Part shown: piece after piece, positions 1 through 11,690 of the stretch
Position numbering within the stretch: position 1 is the stretch's first letter
Layout: each line of letters begins with the position of its first letter
Assembly: GCA_949152475.1 (NCBI GenBank)
Contig: OX424563.1
Coordinates: 15,783,001-15,847,000, forward strand
Direction: 5' to 3'
DNA: 64,000 bases
Origin: Terebella lapidaria
Taxonomy: Eukaryota; Annelida; Polychaeta; Terebellida; Terebellidae
Program-made: the position numbers and the translations under genes
The notes under the pieces: model-generated
Database searches by the model: none
Seen by the model: only the letters and a program-made list of their open reading frames with translations
Told to the model about the DNA's origin: nothing

Positions 1-1800
1 TTTCTGTACAACAATATTTGTGATACCAATGATCACATTTCTCAATAGTCACATTGATTTGCCATAGCGGTGTGATTTTTGTCTCATTTTCTCGGTATTC
101 CTCAAAAGTGCCATGACGTATTAACATAATGGCAAGAGTTGAATCTGAGCACAATACCAAGTCCTTGCTGAGTATTAGTAAACATTCACAGCGAGGCTCC
201 TCAGGCCATTTCAACAGACCCAGAATAGAAATGGTAGCTGTAAACGAGATAGGCATCTACATCAAATAAACATCAATGTGGACTGTTGTAGATCGAAATC
301 TGAAACTCCTAGCCTGGACTATTGTGAGTTCTGGAATTTTTGTTCCTTTTTCTCAACGTTCACTCTTCTGAATCTGCAGACCTTTCTCAATTCATTAAGT
401 GATATCATGTCCATAAACACTATCACGAATTCCCCGTTATCACGAAAAGTAAAGTTAACAACAGTAATATAATGTAATGAAACAAGATAGTGGACACAGA
501 GCATGTGTTATGTAATGTCTTGATATCTCGTGTACCCAATGGATACAAAAGAAGCCCATGTTCCTGTATTGGAAGGTGTTGATATCTCCAATGATAACGA
601 CACATGACAGTTGATTAATATCGTCCCTTTTAAAATCTACCCTCCTTCAGACCATTAAAGGTGGATTTCCTTCTGAAACACCTCACATGCCCTCTGCCGA
701 TATATGTCTAACCGAGTGTTCCCCCAGCGTCCATCAGTCACATGTCCGCGGATCTGTGGGACGGGCGAACGAGGCACGGGGCATTAACCGTAAAGCAACC
801 ATGACAACACACACAAGTTCAGGTTCTGTGGCCTGAATACACATACATCATTCATCGCAGTTGGTATGTGGTCACCTGCCACATGGACTAGTCACTGTCA
901 AAATACTTGTAGACGGAGACGTAGACGAGAAGGGAATGCACTCCATCTTTATACAAAGTTTTTGAATCTATCACCAGTAAATGACACACTAGAACTGGTC
1001 AAGAGTAAGCATGAGGTCTGACACATGTCTTGGCGTGTGTGCTGATGGTACAATGCAGTTATGTGATTTAATACTTGTGCAACATTGGCCAACGTATGCC
1101 GAACTGCAAAATCAATATGCATGTCCACGGTATCAATTTTGGATGTTCTCAATCTCAGTTAAAATATATCTATAGTCATTTTATTCGTCCGAGAAACTAC
1201 ATAGGACGTGTACTCTCTAACGTCAGTGAATCAGCAGGCTGAGCACACAAGTGTGCCATCGCACAGAACAGTATTTATTACTAATCTATAACATAAATCT
1301 ATAAACGTTTTAACTCTGAATTGAAATGGCCAAATTGCCACTGTAATATTGCGAGAAGAGTATGGCATCCTCTTTTCAGAATGTTCATCAAAGTCGTCCT
1401 GTCAACTTCATAAGAAATTTATCAAACCATCAAATGTAACCTGATCAAGGAATGCTCCATCCTAAATTGTTTCTCTGAACTCTAAAGTGCATGATAATTG
1501 GCAATCGTATTCAGAAGAGTCTGAACCACTTGAACTGTTTTGATTGGTTATCTTTGAGGGCAAAGATCTTCTATCGGCAACTTGTTTACACTACGATAAA
1601 TATGAAACTATAAAAACATAGTTCCTTTGAAGTTATCCCACGAAAACAATATTACATGGACAATAATGATACACTGCAGTAATTCTAATGAATGTGTGTT
1701 TCAACATCAGCTATATGTTGTGGTTGCGACAGTGAATAAGGAAATATAGAAATGAAGTGAAATCAGTAGCTTCAGGGTTTATTTCGGGTTTTGTACATTA
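1..1800. other. Unassigned AT-rich DNA
   Basis: I see no gene, RNA or mobile element here. Open frames are at most about 67 codons, overlap on both strands and show no motif or homologous copy elsewhere in the window. The stretch around 690-830 is less AT-rich than its surroundings but has no recognisable content. Confidence 0.5.
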
Positions 1801-1809
1801 CAATTTTGT

Positions 1810-2095
1810 CTTGTAAAAGGCTTGTGATTAGGTACCCATGTAGATGTCATACATCAATTCCATGGGGGTGTTTTGAGTTTCTGAATTATTTTTATAGGTT
1901 GTTAGGCAGTTGTGTACTAATTCCATCAGTGTACAGTAGAAACAAGTACAGTTCCCGCACAGTCTGCCCCTGATGACGCCAGTGTGTCTTTGGATAAACC
2001 GTTTAGTTGGGCTTGTTTCTATACCAAAAAAGTTTTAGGTTTGCCATTGTCATAATCAAAATCTAGTTGTATTGGCGGTAATGGATTGATATTTA
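1810..2095 (+). repeat. Dispersed repeat R, tandem copy 1
   Basis: First of two adjacent direct copies of a repeat of about 270-290 bases. Both contain the order GGCTTGTGATTAGG-like, ATTCCATGGGG, AGGTTGTTAGGCAG, GTGTGTCTTTGGATAAAC and GGTAATGGATTGATA. A third copy lies on the opposite strand at 35,460-35,752, so this is a dispersed element rather than only a local tandem duplication. No coding capacity or terminal inverted repeat was seen. Class unknown. Confidence 0.8.
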
Positions 2096-2147
2096 CATTT
2101 ATACCACTGTGCCGGTATCACTGCTGGTCCCGAGAATACCTTAAACT

Positions 2148-2412
2148 CTGGTGCCTTTTGCCTTGAGATTGGGTATTTTTGTACTTGTCATATATCTATT
2201 CCATGGGGTTTATTTTGGATAAACCTATGAATTATTTTCATTGGTTGTCGGGCACATGTATACTAATTCAATAAGGGGTACCGTAGAAACAACTACATTT
2301 CATACACTGTCTGCCCTTGAGGACGATAGCGTGTCTTTGGATAAACTGTTTGGTCATGTTCTATTATCGTCATCAAAATGTGGTGATATTGGTGGTAATA
2401 GATTGATATATA
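2148..2412 (+). repeat. Dispersed repeat R, tandem copy 2
   Basis: Second copy of the repeat at 1,810-2,095, in the same orientation and separated from it by about 50 bases. Shared landmarks are ATTCCATGGGG, TTGTCGGGCA, CTGTCTGCCC and GTGTCTTTGGATAAAC. In places it is closer to the inverted copy at 35.5 kb than to its neighbour: both contain TGTACTTGTCATATATC. The tandem pair may therefore be two insertions or an old duplication. Confidence 0.78.
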
Positions 2413-3590
2413 CATTGTGAAAGTGCTGTGGAAATCTAATTTATATACCCAGGCTATGTGTGAATGTCCCGCCGGGGCTTTTATACACGACACCTTTACC
2501 TTCCTTGGAGCACAAAATATTACGGCACCGCAACATGGAATCCCCATTAGGTATAGGCAGTCGCTAATGTGGGATTTACTGAACAGTCTGGCAGGACTTG
2601 TCATAACGGTTTTACATAACTGTTTGATACGCCGTTCAACCATCAAATGTATCGTTATTGAACAAGCATGTTTGATCCAACACCACTAATGACGCCAGTA
2701 CAATAGGCGTTATCTAAGGATTACCCTAGGAGAATCTCACCCACAAGATCCCAAGCCTTGTCTGGCAACTGTCACAAGGACTCTTCATTGCATTGGATTT
2801 TGTGGCAAATAGAAACGAAGTGCCCCACAGCGGATTATTCCATGGATCACACATGGTTGAAAATAACTGAGGTCACGGATGCGACACCCGAATATGGTGT
2901 TTTTCATCTTGTGAAGAACACCGAAATCCCACCGTGGTCGTATGCCTGGCATAATTGTTGATATTTGAAATACATACAAGAGAGACCAAGAATAACTCGG
3001 CAGTAAACATATCTAGTAATATTCTTCCGTATGTATTACATGTATGTATATACCAGTGTCATAAACATATATATAACTGCCTAAAATAGGTTCTCATTCT
3101 TGTTGCAAGTTGGATCAATGCGTAGATATACAAACATATAATGTGTTGCCACCATAATAAGGTGAATGGATGTGATGTAGTGCATTGAATCGACCCCACG
3201 ATAAGTAACCTTATTCAGAAGGGTAGTTGATTGGATGTGGACAGAGCAGATTTCTAACCCCGCTAGATGTCACTAGCTGTTTTTGCCCTACCCTGTCTGC
3301 GCATCTCACATTTCTGTGATCATGTGATTGATGGACACAGTGGGAGCAATCTGTTTAGTAGACTTGTGATGGATTTGGGATGTAGTAACTAACAAATGTC
3401 ACACATTGTAAATGGGTTATCATTTGTATCAATACAAATTAAAACCAATAGAACCCTGTATTGAAACAATATATAAAAACAACATTCATGCTTTGTCTAT
3501 ATGTTTGTTGACATTGAAACCTTTGCGTTGGATTCTGGAATGGAAATGATAAATGCAACTGTACGCTTCCTCTTATAATAGCGTGTGATA
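2413..3590. other. Unassigned region, no recognisable gene
   Basis: Holds short open frames on both strands: plus 2,417-2,689 (90 codons) and 2,758-2,961 (67 codons), and minus 2,293-2,646. None has a family motif, none is repeated elsewhere in the window, and they overlap each other. A short TA-rich run lies near 3,045-3,075. Nothing else is supportable. Confidence 0.45.
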
Positions 3591-4114
3591 TTTTATGACC
3601 TATTAAATGCACCAAAAAGAATGCCACTGGATTTTGCACTCATTTATAATATAATGCCCATTCACCATGCAAACTTAAATGCCACCCAAGACGTTCATCT
3701 TGATGTACGATCAGCTTTACACACATCGCCATTACAATTACGACCCGAGGCATGGAACACAATGATTGCTCGTGATAAGCGCAACAGCAAACGATAGATA
3801 GCATCTGACGAAATTGAACTAGTTGGGAGGTTTTTAGCGTATCTTATTGGGGGTCCAGTCTCCGTTGATATATTTGTGAGTTGGATTAGTACTGAACACA
3901 TGAGATAAGAATAATTCCAAACCATCAAACTCTCTCAAAGTGTTTCGGATATTGTTTATGTATCTGGTATATGTTTATGTTATGAACTTATCCTATAACT
4001 TCAAATACACACAATTATTTTTCATGAATACAACAAGTTTATATTTTTACACGATGTCAGTTGAGATTTACGCATATGATTGTAATCTGAACAATATCTC
4101 CTTGTTTTATTCAG

Positions 4115-4157
4115 GTTTGCCACAGCGTGCAAGGTAGTCATCTCGCCTGCAATACCG
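4115..4157 (+). other. Short exon-like segment in A1
   Basis: A 43-base segment preceded by a pyrimidine-rich tract ending TTTTATTCAG and followed by GTAAGTG, a near-consensus donor. It reads FATACKVVISPAIP in one frame. The paralogous place in A2 (near 12,267) keeps TTTGCCACAG and GTGCAAGGTAGTCAT, but the acceptor reads TTATTAAG and the donor is lost. This may be an exon of an unidentified gene or a chance match. Confidence 0.2.
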
Positions 4158-5519
4158 GTAAGTGCTCTTCAATTACCACACTTTTGGTGAAACTTGTAAC
4201 TAGGGGCCCCAATTTCTCAATACTTGTAAGCGTGCCTAGCTTTGTTAAAAACAAACTGAATGAATAACACTGTGAGTTGAATACGGGATTATTATCTGTC
4301 TGGAAGTGAACTGATTGACAAGGCTCATTACGGTGACAAACGCATCTATTTATACTCAATTTATCTGAGTAAATTTCTCAGCTGTCAAAGCTTTGGGGAG
4401 GAGATGAGCTAATCAACCACTGCATAAAAAATTGACATTTTGGGATTTATTGTGTGTTGTTTTGTGGCATAAACGTTGGCTATCGTGACATATGAGAGAT
4501 GTAGATTAGTTATTTGTACATTATTATAATAGTGATCTTCGACGGATACCAGAGCTGATACAAGTAAACTCAAACTAGACCACAGAGGTTGTTAAACAGA
4601 CCACGTTTTCCTTACTCAGTCCAGGCCAAGAATCTGAGAAAATGCCACACTCTTGGAAAAGTTATTAACGGGTAACTATTCGTTTTGATGTCTGGCAAAC
4701 TCACTGGCAGCAATGTATTATTGAACAGGGACAGAGACTGGAATTTCAGATCGAACTATGGTACGAGACTTAATGTTTACTGAAAAATATGTCCGCTGAA
4801 GTTGTTAGCCTCGGTTTCGATTAGTATTCTCGTCGTCAGGAATTTGTCACTCATGGCCAATTGAACTTGGGTATGAAATCGATACCAGTTTTGCTTTTTC
4901 ACCATACGAACATGGGTAGTTGATGATCCTGAATGATGATTCACTTTCAATATTGCCATGGTATACACTCAATCCAGCGTACGAGTGGTGATTAATGCCA
5001 AAATGTTACAGGACCACTTTCCAATTGGCATAAAATTGCTTCAATGATCAGAATTGAATTCATATTTCTAAAGCCGTGTTACATTATGGCCATGTTGTGC
5101 GTTTACTTTTTTGAAGCCATGGAATGATTCAGTGTAAGATAAGTGGTGATTAGTTACATGTACATAAAAACGTTAATTTTCAAGATTCATAGATTTCTTT
5201 AATAACCAGACATTTGGTGTCGTCTAGGTGACACTCCCGCGCAAGAGGTCCTGGTTTCTAATAATAGAACATCCACGATTTGATATGTTCACCCGTGGCA
5301 ATGCGAGGTTTTCGATTAGTCTAACTGCAAGGAATGAAAGGTCTAAGCAGGAAGCAATTCCATGTTTTTCCCAACCTTGGTCGTGTCTGGCTGACATCCT
5401 TTGACCATGTTGGGTTGATATCAGGTGTACCACTGTAGTAGGACGACGTTTGAGACAATGATTGGTGTGCTTTGTCACTTCAATTGACATCTCAGGATAT
5501 ACTAAGTATGTAAATTAAA

Positions 5520-5933
5520 GTAGTCCGCTACAAACATTGAGGTAACGAAGAGTCACAATTTGAAAGTCATTTCTTGAATATTATCTCTTCAAAATGTCCT
5601 ATTTTATAGAGTAACTGATCACCATCCTAATACTGAAAAGAAAATAGAGGGTCACCGTGCTCGTTTCTTCTACATATTCGATCAAAATCACACACATTTA
5701 CCTAAAATGACATAAATTATGGTATTTTTTGCACATTTTTTGTCCATATTCATATCTTGCATCGTGTTTTCCATGCGAACGGATACGGTGACCCCCTATT
5801 TTCTCTTCAGTTTTAGGATGCTGAACAGTTACTCTATAAAATATGTCATTTTGAAGCTCTAGATTATGTTGATACAGTTATTTATTTTCAAAAACTCTTT
5901 GACTCCCTCCCCTCACTGTTTGGAGCGGACTAC
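5520..5933. mobile_element. Snap-back MITE, copy 1 (414 bp)
   Basis: Non-autonomous element bounded by inverted ends. Left end GTAGTCCGCTACAAACA; right end, reverse-complemented, GTAGTCCGCTCCAAACA. The inverted repetition runs through most of the element. TTATAGAGTAACTG near 5,606 pairs with a sequence near 5,830, and GAGGGTCACCGT near 5,647 pairs with ACGGTGACCCCC near 5,786. The whole element could therefore fold into one long imperfect hairpin. A second copy lies at 49,416-49,837. It is absent from paralogue A2, so it inserted after the A duplication. Superfamily not determined. Confidence 0.85.
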
Positions 5934-6504
5934 CTCATGTACTGGAATAAAATAAAATAAAAAACTAGATCGTGTTTCGGACGAGTACTATTCAATGTTT
6001 CTCCCAGGCACAGATTTACCCATAGGCCATCGGGGAAAATTGGGTATCACACCTGTATATGAGTTATCACATCGAAGCCTTCACGTGTCAACTGTCACAT
6101 ACACGAGTGTGCCGGTGGCATGGGGCGTATCCAACATTCCTATATATTTATTAGCGATATATGTATACGTCCTTGGTGCATACATTGGCCTAATCAGGTC
6201 TCATTCCACAATATGGTCACACCATCACGAATGTATCATGGGATATTAATAACTGAATGGACTTGCAAAGTGGCAAAATTACCTGTAACCTGCCACTCCG
6301 GGTACCCGAGGAACAACTATAGGGGTCATATGTTATTGTCGTCACCAACTGCACGTGTAGAGTTGTTATTTCAAATGTTAATTGCTTGCCCTCTCCAGAA
6401 TAATTACCAACAAATTAGCCACGATATGAAGTAAAAGAAAATGATGAATTTGGCATTTAATTACTTGCCAGAATCTTCGATTTTGGCAAGTATGTTGGTC
6501 GGTT

Positions 6505-6545
6505 TGTGGATGTGTTTGTGTGTTTGTGTGTTTGTTTGTTTACAG
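6505..6545. repeat. TTTG/TG-rich simple repeat
   Basis: Runs of GTGT and GTTT (for example TGTTTGTGTGTTTGTTTGTT) just inside the left end of the terminal-hairpin element. The same position in the two related elements at 29.1 and 30.6 kb also has a TTTG/TATG-rich run. Confidence 0.7.
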
Positions 6546-6638
6546 CCTAGCGTCCACATTTCTCATCCGATTTCCTCCAAATTTGGTGCACATATTCTCT
6601 AGAACACCGCGCAGAGAACGTCTTATTTTGGTGTATCT

Positions 6639-6795
6639 AGGTCAAAGGTCAAGGTCAAGGTCATGCAAAACGTCGAAAACACGTAAGTGCCTATAACTCC
6701 AGTTCTAATCGTCCTAGAGTCTTCAAACCAAGTTCATATTGTAGATATACTCGAGTTCTATCTTTTGTGACCTTGACCTTGACCTTTGACCTTGA
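6639..6795. promoter_or_regulatory. Nuclear-receptor-like half-site arrays
   Basis: Two arrays of AGGTCA half-sites lie in opposite orientation. At 6,639-6,663 four half-sites run head to tail, including AGGTCAAAGGTCA (a DR1 spacing) and TCAAGGTCA (an extended monomer site). At 6,768-6,795 the complementary array occurs, with GACCTTGACCTTTGACC. Similar runs recur at about 7,090, 9,130, 9,590, 10,010 and 10,140, and in the related elements at 29-31 kb. Motif identity is seen in the sequence; any binding in vivo is inference. Such runs may simply be features of the repeat family. Confidence 0.4.
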
Positions 6796-8009
6796 GAAGT
6801 TCGCCGAGGTCGAATATTTGACCTTGGAGGTCACCTCCTCCGATTTTCGATCTGATGCTTGGAAACGATGTGGGACTGGTCCCTTATGGTCAGTATCAAT
6901 TTTTAGCGCGATCGGTCAATCCGTTATGACGTAATTGACGTTTCTATGGCAACAAAATCGGTCCCATTATAAGCGAAATTGCATGTTTCAAGCTGTCCAT
7001 GCTGATAAAAGCCTCAATAATGTGCCTAAAAATCTAATGATACACCTGTTTATAGCCAAAGACAAGTTCTTTTGTTCCACGAAATTTGAAGGTCAAAGGT
7101 CGAAAGTCAAGGTCAATATTGACTCGCAAGTGAAAACCATGTAGGTCACTATATCTCAGGAACTAAGCAAGATAGAGACACGAAAGTAAATTCACAGTAT
7201 TGCACTCACTTAGCTCAACAACTTTTGCATTTACACCTAAGGCGTATAACCAATAGCCTTCACAAGCGCCTGAGGTCGAAGTTGACCTCAAAAATGAACT
7301 TGACCTTGACCTTTTGCAAAAATATCGAGTAGTAGCTCGTTTGGAAGGTCTTCGAGAGTACTTTCCAAATATGTTGTCATTTTTGGAATCGGACGTCAAT
7401 TGACGTCATAATGACGTCAAATGTGATTTCAGACCAACATTTAGGCCTTTTGAGTGTCAGATGTTCAAGGTTATACCATTTACTGCAGATCTAACAGATG
7501 CAAACGATGTGGAGTCGTCCTGTGATGGTTTCTACCAATTTTCAGCTCAATCGATATATCCGTTTCGACGTAATTGACGTTTTTGTGCCAACAAATTGGT
7601 AAAATTTCAAAGGAAACTCATCATTTGTAGATATTATGATCTTGTCCGGTTATAATATAACATATATACACGATTTAATCATGCATATTTAAAAAAATTA
7701 TTGACAGCAAGTTTGAACTATAGAATTGACAAAACTTAATCAGAATCCTATGAAAATTCTTCATTTAACATATACTTTTTATGTTTTCATGGTTCCGATT
7801 TTCACAAATTTACTGAACATTAAATTCTAAAGCATTTCATGCAGTCAGTTGCAGTGTTACTTCTAGTTTATGGTCCACTTTTCATATTTGGAATAAATTG
7901 AAAACTCGCCGAGATATCAAAGTAGAAAGAGCAGTGGGGTGAATCTGATTCTCAATCCATTCACACAACAATAAGCTGTAGAAACGATTACCCCCTGTGG
8001 ACATGTCCC

Positions 8010-8345
8010 CTTCTAAATATACACACTCGGTCGCGTATTAGTACAGTATATCATATATATATCCGAATGCAGATCTCAAACAATATTTCTTTTGTTTTCC
8101 GACTCAGAGGTGTCAAACTGGTATAATAAAGTCTAAAACTCATGTCTAAATACAGTCTGGGTCAAGCGACAGGCCACTTTATATCACAACTTTTGGGCAT
8201 GACGTACCGGCATAGCAACCGGCCGCATGACGTACCGGCATAGCAACCGGCCGCATGACGTACCGGCATAGCAACCGGCCCCATTCCCGGTTTTTGGTGG
8301 TAATTTGTCTCATGACCAAAGGTCCTGTACATGCACCAGACATCT
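8010..8345 (+). repeat. Dispersed repeat S, copy with minisatellite
   Basis: About 330 bases shared with 31,600-31,870. Landmarks are AAATATACA.ACTCGG, AATGCAGATCTCAAACAA, TCAAGCGACAGGCCACTTTA and CCCCATTCC.GGTTTTT. Both copies sit inside elements with the ACTTG...CAAGT terminal hairpin, so this is probably an internal part of that element family. Confidence 0.75.
8201..8284 (+). repeat. 28-bp minisatellite, three copies
   Basis: The unit GACGTACCGGCATAGCAACC followed by GGCCGCAT occurs three times in a row with perfect or near-perfect identity; the last unit ends GGCCCCAT. The homologous place near 31,790 has one diverged unit, so the array expanded after the two elements separated. The units are contiguous, without spacers. 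Confidence 0.9.
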
Positions 8346-8364
8346 CTCATTTTTTTTCGAATTT

Positions 8365-9010
8365 TCAGAAATTCACACAGCAGTCACATTTAAACCGATA
8401 CCTCTGAAATTCAACACACGGATATATAATGGTGTCCTCCATCAAATTGCGAAGTTTTACGCGGATTGTTCGAACGTCAATGACGTCACGACGTGAAACG
8501 TCATTTTTCGAAATGGGGCTATATATCGAAAAGTATTTGTCGTACAGAGAAGCGGATTGCACCGTTGGAAAGCTCGTTGAATTCTGGTTTAGGAGGGTAC
8601 TATCCGATACTTTTCCGCCATGATAGATTTTCCGCTATGACGTCATAAACGTATGGCCTGTCATACCAATTTTTCGACTTTTCAGCAAACTTTCAAACAT
8701 CCACAGTGCACTCAAAATTGAAGCTATTGGATTGTAATCGTTAGGACGTATGTGGAATATTAATACCCAGCCATTCACTGAGTTTCAAGATGTTACGTCC
8801 AACGACAATGACGTCATGACGTCAAACGTCAACTTTCGAAATAAGGTAGTATCTCGGTAAGTATTCATCCTAGAGTGGAACGAATTACACCTTCGGAAAG
8901 CTCGTTCAATTCTGCTTAAAGTGGGCTACGTGTGGTTCTTGGCTGTCATGATAAATTTCTCGATATGACGTCATAAACGTAAGGCCAGTCATACTTTTTA
9001 GCAACATTTC
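8365..9010 (+). repeat. Tandem duplication of about 330 bp
   Basis: Two direct units, about 8,365-8,695 and 8,700-9,010. Both contain the order AACGACAATGACGTCA-like, TTTCGAAAT, GGAAAGCTCGTT.AATTCTG, ATGACGTCATAAACGTA and GGCC.GTCATAC. A partial third start follows near 9,012-9,085. It lies inside the element at 6,463-10,203. No coding frame. Confidence 0.8.
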
Positions 9011-10249
9011 AAGCATCCACATTGCGTTCTAATTTGAAGCTATTCGACTGTAATTCTGACAACATATGTGGAATAATAATACTCAGTTTTTTTCATCGTA
9101 GAGACTTCAAACCAAGTGCAATTGAGGTACAAAGGTCGAAGGTCAAGTTCAAGGTCATCAAAATCCCAGAAAACACCTTTTTGGTAATAACATCTGCCTG
9201 AATCATCGTAGGCTCATGGAATTTACATCATACCATTCAGAAGGGATATGGCGTTCAGACGAATATGTCATTGGTATGAATGACCTTGAACTCGGTCGGA
9301 AAATTGAGGTCACATGAGCAAAATCTCAAGGTCAAATTTTCAAACTAACTGAAACCTATCAAGTAGTATATCAAATGGAAGGTCATGATCGCTTGATACA
9401 TACTATTCCATTAGTTTCAATATGTGACGTTTATTGACGTCACAGTGACGTTATAAACGTCAATTTTTCGAAGATTCTAAAGGCCATAGTGTCCACAATT
9501 GTTATTCGACTCTGATGAAATTGTTCAAGTACATTCCGCATCTCCATGCACAGGCAATGCACAATTTTCGTGACCCAAGGTCAAAGGTCAAGGTCAAGGA
9601 AAAGTCAAAATTACATAAATGCCCATAACTTTGGTAAAAATCGTCATAGAGAGTTCAAACTAGGCACATATTATAGCATATCAAAAGGCCTTCCTTAAAT
9701 TAGTTTGAATGTCACTTTTGACCTTGATGCCTGAGGTCAAAGTTGATCACAAAAATGACCTTGACCTTTTGCGAATATATCGAGCAGTACCTTTTTTGAA
9801 AGGTCTTTGGAAGTACTTTCCAAATGTGTTTTTATTTTCAAAATCTGATGTCATACAACATCATAATGACGTGTTTTAATGAACAAATTTGGTGAAATTT
9901 CAAAGAAACTCATTTGTTTTTTCGCCCTCTAGCATCCACATTCTTTCAATGTTGGTGTGCATATCCTGTAGTCTCATTTCTCGCGACTGCACACTTTTGG
10001 TGATTCTAGGTCAAAGGCCAAGGTCATGGAGAAGGTCAAAATCACATAAACGGCTATAACTTCAAAACTAATCATTGAAAACAGTTTGATCTCGAAAATA
10101 TTGTAGCATATTAAAAGCCCTCCCTTGAGGGACCTTGGTCGTGTCATTTGACCTTGACATTACAGATCAAGGTCAAAGTTCTCATTTTTCCATTCTGGCA
10201 AGTACTCGCTGTACCAGCGAAGGCTTTCAGCCGTCAAGTCAGCAGCAGC

Positions 10250-11690
10250 GAGCGATTTCATTTGACTATCAGTGTGTTAGTCGTGGGCCATGCAATAGGG
10301 AATTAAATAATACCACTGTGCACTTCAATATGATTTGACATACCTTCCCGGTACGCTGCTAACAGATTAGGAGAGACTTATTGGCGTCATTGTTAAAGAA
10401 TTGGCGTCTTTTTCAGCGCTTGAAAAATTATGCCTAATTAGGCTTCATTCAGCCAGATGATTCGCTTCGTTCCAGCCCAAGTGGTGATTCGCCTGATGTT
10501 GTTTTGGTTCTAAATTAGCAACATGACGTTGTGGTCAAGCTACGGTTGTCGGCAAGAACAGTTGGTGTTTTCGGAGGACCTACAGCAGCGTTTGTGTGGA
10601 ATGACAATGAGCATGACCAATAAATAGGCTAATACACACAAGTACAATTGTGTTTCTTACAAAACATCGGTATCAATAATTAGCATTGTTGCTCCTGATC
10701 TTGGTCGACGGACATATAGGATTCAATTGATTTTGGATTGTCAAGAGAATATTAGTTTTCATCTTAATTTTACCTTTTTGTGTTATACTAATCATTCAAA
10801 GTGTTGTTTCACGATTGTATTGGTAAATGTTTACTCGTACAGTCATCAGCTCTCATCTCATCAGATGCTGGAAGGGTTTTTGAAATCTAGGCAATTTACT
10901 ATTTCACTGCATGTGAACTGTTTCTTGACGACGATGTTTGGTAATCTTATTTGGTAATGAAAGCGATTATGATCATTGTGGTGACTAAGTGAACATTCAA
11001 GCCCCCCTTTCAGAAGGCGTTGTTCAATCCGCAACGAATATTTCACAGCTATATGGTTGGAGGTGTGGGAGACATTTCTCACTTAGAATTCTGTTGATGT
11101 TGAACGAGCAGCTTTTCTGAATTTCCAATGACATTAGTGGATTTACTGCATGGATATTGTTGTGTTTGTTTGCAGAAGAATGACAGGGATGGTAATTTCT
11201 AAGCTAAGAAAAAGATGTAGTTTATATACAAAATACATCAGATGTGGTATTCGGTATACACCATTCCAACGTGTTGATGCTGATTTTATCTGCTGCGCAA
11301 TTGAAATATCGTAAATGTAAATGTTTCCTCTGTTTGTATTTGGCAGTTCTGGACATATCTGGAATATCAATTGCATTTAGAAAGGAGATGAAAGTTGAAT
11401 ATAACTTTTTATGGGTATTTAATTGGTTATTAAATTATAGCGGATGTTTCTATTTACATGCATACCCTTGCAAAACGCGAATCGAATTTGACCTATCAAG
11501 TGCGAACCTGGGAAAATTTCCAAGAACACCAAACATTGATATTCTTGAATAATCATTTTTGAGTGCAGGGGTTTCCTTTGTGTTGTGTTGATTATGATGG
11601 GATTATCACAAACAGGACAATGACAATATTAATATAATTATCTTTATTATTAATATTATAACTATTTGGTTGAACATTCCAATTAGCGAA
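10250..11690 (+). repeat. Segmental block B1
   Basis: First of three long copies of block B; the others are B2 (15,246-17,930) and B3 (18,890-20,030), with a tail-only copy at 33,830-34,085. Landmarks are GAGAGACTTATTGGCGTC, AATTAGGCTTCATTCAG, GATTCGCTTCGTTCCAGCCC, TCATCAGATGCTGG, ATTCTGTTGATG and ATACACCATTCCAA. An open frame at 11,244-11,552 (102 codons) overlaps the tail, but copy B2 has several stops in the same frame, so I do not call a gene. Confidence 0.85.

Larger units (their letters stand above)
3596..6455 (+). repeat. Segmental duplication A1 (paired with A2)
   Basis: Paralogous with 11,712-15,245. The match starts at GACCTATTAAATGCACC and continues through GATGTACGATCAGCTTTA, TTGCCACAG.GTGCAAGGTAG, the CGACACTCCCGC-like stretch and the CATGGGATATTAATAACTG stretch. 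Differences are large indels: A1 carries a snap-back MITE (5,520-5,933) and about 350 extra bases at 4,158-4,510. A2 carries other insertions. A frame reading VSDEY[YH]S[MV]FLPGTDLP is kept in both copies (from 5,974 here) and stays open to 6,249 in A1. A minus-strand frame around 5,400-5,490 is also partly kept. No protein family is recognised, and the two frames lie on opposite strands, so coding status is unresolved. Confidence 0.85.
7401..9442. promoter_or_regulatory. Cluster of TGACGTCA palindromes
   Basis: Eight exact TGACGTCA octamers, the full CRE consensus, begin at 7,401, 7,412, 8,481, 8,638, 8,809, 8,817, 8,966 and 9,435. Many half-sites (AACGTCA, TGACGT) lie between them. Chance would give far less than one in 2 kb. 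Part of the density comes from internal tandem duplication (8,365-9,010), but the sites at 7.4 and 9.4 kb lie outside it. Whether any CREB-like factor binds is unknown. Confidence 0.45.
6463..10203. mobile_element. Terminal-hairpin element, long composite copy
   Basis: Insertion between A1 and B1; A2 and B2 are contiguous at the matching point (15,245). It begins with a small palindrome, ACTTGCCAGAAT paired a few bases on with ATTTTGGCAAGT, then ATGTTGGTC-like. It ends with ATTCTGGCAAGT, an inverted match to the start. Related elements with the same end structure lie at 29,093-30,527 and 30,561-32,155. The interior has no coding frame. It holds AGGTCA-type repeats, TGACGTCA sites, a 28-base minisatellite and a tandem duplication of about 330 bases. 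It is probably a non-autonomous DNA transposon carrying other repeats. Class unassigned. Confidence 0.65.

Noticed and set aside
8201-8284. Three 28-base repeats, CRISPR-like at first sight
   Set aside because: Units are contiguous with no spacers, in eukaryotic DNA; it is a minisatellite.
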